A stretch of 5,724 nucleotides of DNA from Wenzhouxiangella sp. (GTDB taxonomy: Bacteria > Pseudomonadota > Gammaproteobacteria > Xanthomonadales > Wenzhouxiangellaceae), in assembly GCA_007121485.1 (NCBI GenBank), contig SKKM01000156.1, forward strand, positions 1 to 5,724, written 5' to 3'. Shown here one piece after another: positions 1 to 4,737 of the stretch (its first letter is position 1; each line of letters starts with the position of its first letter). The position numbers were made by a program, and so were the translations under genes. The notes under the pieces were generated by a model. That model saw only the letters and a program-made list of their open reading frames with translations, was not told the DNA's origin and ran no database searches.

Positions 1-376
1 CGTCCACCAGCAGGCGCACCCCGCGGATGCCGAACGGCGAGCGCGCGCCGAAGCCGCGCACCGAAACGCGCAGATTCTGGGCGAAGTTGTAGCGGTTCTG
101 AAAGAACAGGCCGGGCACGCGATTCAGGCTCTCGTCCAGCTGCAGGGCCTGACGCGCGGTCTGCAGCGCTTCCTCGTCGACCAGGCTGACCGCCGTGGGC
201 GACAGCAGAAGATCCCGGTCTAGGCGCGCGGCGGTGACCAGGATGCGATCTTCTTCCTCTGCGGTCTCGAATGCGGCGGGTTCGAGTTCGTCGGCGGCGG
301 TTTGCGCGAGCGCGGTACTGATCGAACAGGCAACGACAAACGTCAGCAGCAGGACTGCCGGGCTGGAATTTCGCAT
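1..376 (-). CDS. TonB-dependent outer-membrane receptor, N-terminal part (YncD-like), partial
   Basis: Translating the minus strand from the ATG at 376-374 gives 125 residues with no stop before the left edge, so the beta-barrel part is missing. Residues 1-24 form a signal peptide: one Arg, a hydrophobic core rich in V and L, and a TALA|Q cleavage site. Residues 44-50 (DRILVTA) resemble a TonB box leading into the plug. The plug follows with VPGLFFQNR (88-96), VRGFGARS (106-113), GIRGVRL (116-122) and LVD at the end. From memory this closely matches E. coli YncD and the FecA-like receptors. The family takes up iron-siderophore or other metal and organic complexes across the outer membrane, using TonB-ExbBD energy. 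The substrate cannot be told from the plug. V14-V15-A16-C17 loosely resembles a lipobox, but the later ALA site fits better. No clear Shine-Dalgarno precedes this ATG; it was chosen because the signal peptide starts there. The gene is divergent from prmC. Confidence 0.9.
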   Translation of the reverse strand, partial: MRNSSPAVLLLTFVVACSISTALAQTAADELEPAAFETAEEEDRILVTAARLDRDLLLSPTAVSLVDEEALQTARQALQLDESLNRVPGLFFQNRYNFAQNLRVSVRGFGARSPFGIRGVRLLVD

Positions 377-450
377 TTGGAGACGAGCAATGTCGGATGA
401 CTCAGCGGGGTAAGCTACCACTCCTTGCATGGTGCACCGCGTGAAATCCC
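377..450. promoter_or_regulatory. Divergent intergenic region between the TonB receptor and prmC
   Basis: These 74 bases separate two divergent starts, so they should hold promoters for both directions. I see no convincing -35/-10 pair and no good Shine-Dalgarno on either strand. The one clear structural element is the perfect 8-bp palindrome GGTGCACC at 431-438, with a second TGCA at 426-429. It could be a small operator, but an 8-mer palindrome may arise by chance. I see no Fur-box-like AT-rich palindrome, although the receptor family is often iron-regulated. Confidence 0.4.
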
Positions 451-1299
451 TTGTCCGACCGTCCCGCCCCAACGCTTGCCGCCCGCCTGCGCCAGCTGAC
501 GCTGGTGCTGGGAAATCGACTGGAGACGGAGCTTCTGCTGGCCCACGTGCTGGGCGTGGAACGCAGCTGGCTGTACGCGCACGGCGAGGCGCCGCTGACG
601 CCGGCGCAGCAGAGCGCGCTGGATGAGCTGGCGACGCGGCGCCTGGATGGCGAACCCATGGCCTACCTGCTGGGCTTTCGGGAATTCTACGGGCGCGAAT
701 TCCGGGTCACCCCGGCGGTGCTCATCCCGCGCCCGGAAACCGAGCTGCTGGTCGACGCCGGCCTGGAAATACTCGGCAGCGACGATACGTCAGTTCTCGA
801 CGTCGGCACCGGATCGGGCTGTATCGCCCTGACCTTGGCCGCTGAAAGACCGGACTGGCAGGTCACCGCCGTGGACCTGTCCAGCGCAGCGCTGGCGGTA
901 TGCCGGGACAACGCGGCACGGCTGAACCTTGCCCGGGTCGAACTGCTGCACGGCGACCTGCTTAAGCCCGTGCAGGGCCGCCGCTTCGATGCCATCCTGA
1001 GCAACCCGCCCTACGTGGCGGCCGGCGACTCGCACCTGGACCAGGGCGACCTGCGCTTCGAGCCGGACATGGCGCTGAGCGCGGACGACGAGGGCTTGAG
1101 CGTCATCCGGCGCCTGGTGCAGCAGGCGCCGAGGCATTTGCACGCCGGCGGCTGCCTGTTGATCGAGCACGGTTATGATCAGGCAGCGCAGGTTAGGGCC
1201 TTGCTGGATCAGCAAGGCTTTATCGGGATCGAGAGCCGGTGCGATCTGGCCGGCATCGAGCGCATCACGCTGGGCCGGCTGGCACACCCGCGCGGCTGA
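451..1299 (+). CDS. prmC: Peptide chain release factor N5-glutamine methyltransferase PrmC (HemK)
   Basis: PrmC uses S-adenosylmethionine to methylate the Gln of the GGQ motif in release factors RF1 and RF2, which improves translation termination; it is cytoplasmic. The 282-residue product is close to the usual length (E. coli about 277). An N-terminal helical domain (about 1-75) is followed by the conserved IPRPETE (92-98), the SAM-binding motif LDVGTGSG (116-123), the acidic residue after the second strand (VD, 141-142) and the catalytic NPPY (185-188), which binds the target glutamine. The QGDLRFEP and LLIEHG segments also match PrmC. The start is TTG at 451: an in-frame TGA at 442-444 rules out anything earlier, and the alignment with E. 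coli leaves no room for a later start. No good Shine-Dalgarno is visible. prmC often follows prfA; here a divergent receptor gene lies upstream instead, and a flavoprotein fusion follows after 85 bases. Confidence 0.96.
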   Translation: MSDRPAPTLAARLRQLTLVLGNRLETELLLAHVLGVERSWLYAHGEAPLTPAQQSALDELATRRLDGEPMAYLLGFREFYGREFRVTPAVLIPRPETELLVDAGLEILGSDDTSVLDVGTGSGCIALTLAAERPDWQVTAVDLSSAALAVCRDNAARLNLARVELLHGDLLKPVQGRRFDAILSNPPYVAAGDSHLDQGDLRFEPDMALSADDEGLSVIRRLVQQAPRHLHAGGCLLIEHGYDQAAQVRALLDQQGFIGIESRCDLAGIERITLGRLAHPRG

Positions 1300-1384
1300 T
1301 CCAGCCACGGGCGGCGCGCTGGCCACGACATCCGAAACCGGGACCGAGACCGGCGCGTCTCCCCCGCCACGACTGATCCACGAC
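1300..1384 (+). repeat. 85-bp gap with three copies of CCACGAC
   Basis: The gap between prmC and the flavoprotein contains CCACGAC at 1323-1329, 1367-1373 and 1378-1384; the first and last extend to the 9-mer CCACGACAT. CTGATCCA also occurs twice (1296-1303 and 1373-1380). No terminator hairpin with a T run and no clear promoter is seen, so read-through from prmC is plausible. The reading frame stays open across the gap into the downstream gene, but without ATG, GTG or TTG codons inside the gap. The repeats may be chance in GC-rich DNA. Confidence 0.3.
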
Positions 1385-3520
1385 ATGAGCACATCCACCC
1401 TCGTTCGCTTGCTGATCCTGTCGGTCTTCGCCGCCGCGATCGCCGCCATCCTCATCTTCGACCTGGGCCAGCATCTGAACCTGGAGACCCTGCGCGAGCA
1501 GCGCGAGCAGCTGCGCGCGTTCACCGAAGACCACCTGGGCCTGATGCTGGCCGGCTACGTGGGGCTGTACATCGTGATGGCGGCCGTGTCGGTACCGGGT
1601 GCTGCGATCATGACCCTGGCCGGCGGCGCGCTGTTCGGCGTCCTGCTGGGTACGGTGGCGGTTTCCTTCGCCAGCACCATCGGCGCCACCCTTGCCTTCC
1701 TGGCCGCCCGATTCCTGTTTCGCGACGCCATCCAGCGCCGCTTCGGCAAGCGCCTCAAACCCATCAATGAGGGCGTGGCTCGCGACGGTGCCTTTTATCT
1801 GCTGGCCCTGCGCCTGGTGCCGGCCTTCCCGTTCTGGATGATCAACCTGGTCATGGCGCTGACCCCGATCCGCACCTGGACCTTCCTCTGGGTCAGCCAG
1901 CTGGGCATGCTGCCGGCCACGGTGGTCTACGTCAACGCCGGCACCCAGCTGGCCCAGGTCGAATCGACCGGCGACATTCTCTCGCCCGGCCTGATCGGCG
2001 CCTTCGTGCTGCTCGGGCTGCTGCCGCTGATCCTGCGCTGGGTGCTGCGTTTCCTGTCCGGCCGCAAGGTCTACCGCGGCTGGCGCAAGCCGAAGCGCTT
2101 CGACTACAACCTGATCGTGATCGGCGCCGGCGCCGCGGGCCTGGTATCGAGCTACATCGGGGCGACGGTCAAGGCCAGGGTCGCCCTGATCGAAAAGCAC
2201 AGGATGGGCGGCGACTGTCTCAATACCGGATGCGTGCCGTCCAAGGCGCTGATCCGCACGGCCCGGCTGCTGGCCGAAGCGCGCGACAGCCGTCGCTACG
2301 GCATCCGCAAGATGGAGGCCGAGGTCGACTTCGGCGAGGTCATGGCGCGGGTGCACGAGTCGATCAGAAAGATCGAGCCGCATGATTCCCCCGAGCGCTA
2401 CCGCGGCATGGGCGTCGACGTGATCCAGGGCACGGCTACGCTGGTTTCGCCGTGGGAGGTCGAGGTCGACGGCGGGCGCCTGTCGGCCCGCTCCATCGTG
2501 CTGGCCACCGGCGCCGAGCCATTGATTCCCGAGTTGCCCGGGCTTGACGCGACCGAATACCTGACCAGCGACACGCTGTGGGACCTGAAAGCCCTGCCCG
2601 AGCGCCTGCTGGTGCTGGGCGGCGGCCCGATCGGCTGCGAGCTGGCCCAGGCCTTCGCCCGGCTGGGTTCAAAAGTGACCCTGGTGGAAATGGCCGACCG
2701 GCTGCTGGCGCGGGAAGACCCTGAAGTCGGCCGGGCCCTGGCCGAGCAGCTGCAGCGCGATGGCGTCACCCTGGCGCTGGCCCATCAAGCCGCACGGATC
2801 GAAACCGGCAGCACCCTGGTCTGCGATCACGGGGGCAAGGAAGCCCGCTTCGATTTCGATAAACTGCTGGTCGCGCTCGGGCGCAGGACCCGCGTGCAAG
2901 GCTACGGTCTTGAGACGCTGGGCGTGCGGCTCGGCGATCAGGGCCGCATCGCTGTCGATCCCATGCAGCGCACCAACTTTCCCAACATCTACGTGTGCGG
3001 CGATGCGGCCGGCCCCTACCAGTTCACCCACGTGGCCGCCCACCAGGCCTGGACCGCGGCGGTCAACGCCCTGCTCAGCCCGCTGTGGTCTTTCCGCACC
3101 GACTACCGCGTCATTCCCCGGGTCACCTTCACCGATCCGGAAATCGCGCGGGTGGGCCTGAACGAGCAGGAAGCCGCCGAGCGCGACGTCGACGTCGACG
3201 TGACGACTTACGATCTCAGCGATCTCGACCGGGCGATTGCCGACGGCGACGATCGCGGCCTGGTCAAGGTACTGACCGAGCCTGGCAAGGACCGCATCCT
3301 GGGCGTGACCCTCATCGCGCGTCACGCCGGCGAGATGCTGCCGGAGTTCGTGCTGGCCATGAAGCATGGACTGGGCCTGAACAAGATTCTCGGCACCATC
3401 CACGTCTACCCGACCTGGTCGGAAGGCAACAAGTACGCCGCCGGGGAGTGGAAAAAGGCCAACAAGCCCGAGGCCGCACTGCGCTGGGCCGAGCGCTTTT
3501 TCTCCTGGCGACGGGGCTAG
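1385..3520 (+). CDS. VTT/DedA-type membrane domain fused to FAD-dependent pyridine nucleotide-disulfide oxidoreductase
   Basis: The 711-residue protein has two parts. Residues 1-225 are a TVP38/TMEM64 (VTT, DedA-like) membrane domain with a helix at about 5-25, the SVPGAAIMTLAGG loop (69-81), the RLVPAFPFWMIN motif (143-154), and helices near 165-185 and 200-223. A basic stretch (223-238) then puts the rest in the cytoplasm. Residues 241-711 are a class I flavin disulfide oxidoreductase: FAD-binding GAGAAG (247-252), redox pair C278-LNTG-C283 followed by VPSK, a second Rossmann motif GGGPIG (412-417) for NAD(P)H, ATG (374-376), the FAD site YVCGD (536-540) and a C-terminal dimerisation domain. 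Glu435 at the end of the second beta strand favours NADH (inference). In the C-terminal motif H673-VYPTWSE the usual catalytic His is Tyr675, while Glu680 is kept. There is no N-terminal metal-binding domain and no C-terminal Cys pair as in MerA. Databases often label this fusion as a mercuric reductase-like or FAD-dependent oxidoreductase; the substrate is unknown. The open frame extends back to an ATG at 1175 inside prmC, but 1385 begins the membrane domain and is preferred. No strong Shine-Dalgarno is visible. Confidence 0.93.
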   Translation: MSTSTLVRLLILSVFAAAIAAILIFDLGQHLNLETLREQREQLRAFTEDHLGLMLAGYVGLYIVMAAVSVPGAAIMTLAGGALFGVLLGTVAVSFASTIGATLAFLAARFLFRDAIQRRFGKRLKPINEGVARDGAFYLLALRLVPAFPFWMINLVMALTPIRTWTFLWVSQLGMLPATVVYVNAGTQLAQVESTGDILSPGLIGAFVLLGLLPLILRWVLRFLSGRKVYRGWRKPKRFDYNLIVIGAGAAGLVSSYIGATVKARVALIEKHRMGGDCLNTGCVPSKALIRTARLLAEARDSRRYGIRKMEAEVDFGEVMARVHESIRKIEPHDSPERYRGMGVDVIQGTATLVSPWEVEVDGGRLSARSIVLATGAEPLIPELPGLDATEYLTSDTLWDLKALPERLLVLGGGPIGCELAQAFARLGSKVTLVEMADRLLAREDPEVGRALAEQLQRDGVTLALAHQAARIETGSTLVCDHGGKEARFDFDKLLVALGRRTRVQGYGLETLGVRLGDQGRIAVDPMQRTNFPNIYVCGDAAGPYQFTHVAAHQAWTAAVNALLSPLWSFRTDYRVIPRVTFTDPEIARVGLNEQEAAERDVDVDVTTYDLSDLDRAIADGDDRGLVKVLTEPGKDRILGVTLIARHAGEMLPEFVLAMKHGLGLNKILGTIHVYPTWSEGNKYAAGEWKKANKPEAALRWAERFFSWRRG
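3185..3201 (+). repeat. Short GACGTC hexanucleotide repeat inside the flavoprotein gene
   Basis: GACGTC is repeated nearly three times, encoding DVDVDV (residues 601-606) in the C-terminal dimerisation domain. The length stays in frame with whole hexamers, so repeat slippage would add or remove Asp-Val pairs rather than shift the frame. Confidence 0.6.
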
Positions 3521-3521
3521 A

Positions 3522-3893
3522 ATGCTGGCGATGTTGCAGCAGTTCTCCACACCCGCCCTGGCGATCGCGCTGTTGATCGTGCTCGCCGTGGGTCTCGGGC
3601 AGTTGCTCAATCCGGCCGTACCCGAGCTGCCGGCCGTCGGCCTGATCATCACCGCCTCGGCGCCCCTGCTGTTCCTGCTGCGGCTGCGGATCGCACCGCC
3701 GCCGGAAAAGCGCCACCCCGTCACCACTTCGGCCGCCATGGGCCTGGGTTGCGCCATGATCATGATCGGCATCCAGCGTTTCGGGGACGATCATCGCTGG
3801 CTGCTCGGCCTGGCCCTGGCCGCGCTGTGCGCCTGGATGCTGTACCAGCGCTATCACTTCCGCTCCGGCCGGGAGCCGGAGCCGAAGGACTGA
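3522..3893 (+). CDS. Small four-helix inner-membrane protein, function unknown
   Basis: I do not recognise a family. The 123-residue product has four likely membrane helices (about 12-29, 37-55, 69-86 and 92-109) and a hydrophilic, charged tail ending GREPEPKD. The loop between helices 2 and 3 (RLRIAPPPEKRH) and the segment after helix 4 (QRYHFRSGR) are basic, so by the positive-inside rule both termini face the cytoplasm. The ATG at 3522 lies one base after the stop of the flavoprotein gene, with GGGG at 3513-3516 as a weak ribosome-binding site, so translational coupling is likely. A second in-frame ATG at 3531 would remove three residues and cannot be excluded. The tight spacing suggests a link with the membrane-anchored flavoprotein, perhaps as a partner or subunit, but that is inference from position only. 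Codon use and GC content match the neighbours, and the opposite-strand frames show no known family, so this frame is probably real. Confidence 0.78.
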   Translation: MLAMLQQFSTPALAIALLIVLAVGLGQLLNPAVPELPAVGLIITASAPLLFLLRLRIAPPPEKRHPVTTSAAMGLGCAMIMIGIQRFGDDHRWLLGLALAALCAWMLYQRYHFRSGREPEPKD

Positions 3894-3910
3894 GCCAATG
3901 CCGCCCCGAT

Positions 3911-3930
3911 GCCCTGCCGCCAGGCAAGGC
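3911..3930 (+). other. Imperfect inverted repeat (hairpin) after the small membrane protein gene
   Basis: Bases 3911-3918 pair with 3923-3930 through seven base pairs and one C-A mismatch around a GCCA loop. The hairpin starts 18 bases after the stop of the upstream gene. It has no T run downstream, so it is not a typical intrinsic terminator. It may weaken read-through, stabilise the 3' end of the upstream mRNA, or act as an operator for the next gene. Confidence 0.4.
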
Positions 3931-3943
3931 TAGCCGTTATGAT
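3914..3943 (+). promoter_or_regulatory. Possible sigma-70 promoter for the EAL gene
   Basis: TATGAT at 3938-3943 matches five of six bases of the -10 consensus and stands out in GC-rich surroundings. With an 18-bp spacer the -35 position (3914-3919, CTGCCG) matches only three of six. The putative start site would lie about 35-40 bases before the EAL start codon. The -35 overlaps the hairpin at 3911-3930. Judged by eye only. Confidence 0.35.
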
Positions 3944-3973
3944 GCGATGAGGATTCACCAGCCTGCTCGACAA

Positions 3974-3979
3974 AAGGGG
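3974..3979 (+). promoter_or_regulatory. Ribosome-binding site of the EAL gene
   Basis: AAGGGG ends eight bases before the ATG at 3988 and is the clearest Shine-Dalgarno in the window. It supports that start codon. Confidence 0.65.
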
Positions 3980-3987
3980 TAGCCGGC

Positions 3988-4737
3988 ATGAGCGAACAGA
4001 CTGATCGACCCGCGACCATCCATGATCACATCCGCTCCTACCAGGACCTGGTCGGGGCGGACATTCAATTTGCCTTTCAGACCATTCTGGACGCCGAGGC
4101 GCTGGACGTGGTCGCCTTCGAGGCCCTGGTGCGCGGCATCCGCGGCGAGCCGGCGGCAACCGTCATCAGCCGCATTCGCCACGACCAGCGATTCGCCTTC
4201 GACCAGGCCTGCCGCATCCGGGCGATCGAGGCGGCGGCACGCAACCAGATCAGCGCCGACCTGCACCTGAACTGTTCCGACATCAAGCTCGCCAACGTCG
4301 CGCTCGTCACCAGCGTCAGCCTGCACATCGCGCGGCGCTACGGCATCGACAGCGAGCGTCTGGTGCTCGAGGTGGCCAACCTCGACAACCTGGCCGCCAG
4401 CGGCCAGGTCGCGGAAGTCGGGGCCGCCTTGAAGGACGCCGGCCTGCGCACGCTGGCCGACAATTTCGGCCGACGCAACGCCGACCTCCGGCCCATTGCC
4501 CAGTTTCGTCCCGAACAGCTCAAGCTGGACCGCCAGCTGGTTCAGGCCGTGCACGAGAACCCGGAAAACCAGGCCATCATCCATGCCTGCTGCCGCCTGT
4601 GCGAGGAACTGGGCATCCTCGTGGTCGCCGGCGGCGTCGAGTCGATCGAAGAGTTTCGCTGGCTGCAGGACGCCGGAATCCAGCGCTTCCAGGGCTACTT
4701 CTTCGCCCACCCGGGCCTGGACGACGAGTTCATCTAG
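3988..4737 (+). CDS. Stand-alone EAL-domain protein with a degenerate active site
   Basis: The 249-residue cytoplasmic protein is almost entirely one EAL domain, the fold of c-di-GMP phosphodiesterases, with no GGDEF, sensor or membrane segment. The signature FEALVRG (44-50) is present, and the stretch RFAFDQACRIRAIEAAAR (68-85) resembles the EAL domains found with BLUF photoreceptors. Kept catalytic or binding residues are E45, N95 (LHLN), E128 (LEVAN), D158, K179 (LKLD), E218 and Q235 (FQGY). Changed positions are the second Glu of the ExTE motif (N131), the second Asp of DDFG (DNFG, N159) and the Glu of AEGVE (AGGVE, G215), which by the RocR literature is important for catalysis. Loss of three such residues argues against phosphodiesterase activity. 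Inactive EAL proteins such as YcgF and YdiV act through protein contacts instead. Residual c-di-GMP binding is possible. The gene has its own ribosome-binding site and possible promoter, 94 bases after the membrane protein gene, and its stop overlaps that of the convergent cysteine synthase-like gene. Confidence 0.9.
   Translation: MSEQTDRPATIHDHIRSYQDLVGADIQFAFQTILDAEALDVVAFEALVRGIRGEPAATVISRIRHDQRFAFDQACRIRAIEAAARNQISADLHLNCSDIKLANVALVTSVSLHIARRYGIDSERLVLEVANLDNLAASGQVAEVGAALKDAGLRTLADNFGRRNADLRPIAQFRPEQLKLDRQLVQAVHENPENQAIIHACCRLCEELGILVVAGGVESIEEFRWLQDAGIQRFQGYFFAHPGLDDEFI
4734..4737. other. Overlapping convergent stop codons in one CTAG
   Basis: The palindrome CTAG holds the TAG stop of the EAL gene (4735-4737, plus strand) and the TAG stop of the cysteine synthase-like gene (4736-4734, minus strand). 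There is no space between the two genes for a terminator, so each transcript must run into the other gene. Confidence 0.9.

Noticed and set aside
1159..1179. TTGATC and TATGAT looking like -35 and -10 boxes within prmC
   Set aside because: The spacer is only 9 bp, and the bases encode the conserved LLIEHGYD segment of PrmC.
1175..1384. N-terminal extension of the flavoprotein from an ATG inside prmC
   Set aside because: The 70 extra residues overlap prmC by 125 bases, contain no recognisable signal or domain, and precede a normal membrane-domain start at 1385.
1265..2383. Long open frame of 372 residues on the minus strand opposite prmC and the flavoprotein
   Set aside because: It lies antisense to two genes with clear family motifs, its translation is rich in G, A, Q, D and H without recognisable domains, and long antisense frames are expected in GC-rich coding DNA.
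1385..3520. Calling the flavoprotein merA (mercuric reductase)
   Set aside because: There is no N-terminal heavy-metal domain, no C-terminal Cys pair and no merR/merT/merP nearby; only the redox core is shared.
2669..3772. Open frame of 367 residues on the minus strand opposite the flavoprotein C-terminus and the small membrane protein
   Set aside because: No domain or motif is recognisable; it is a mirror of the coding bias of the real plus-strand genes.
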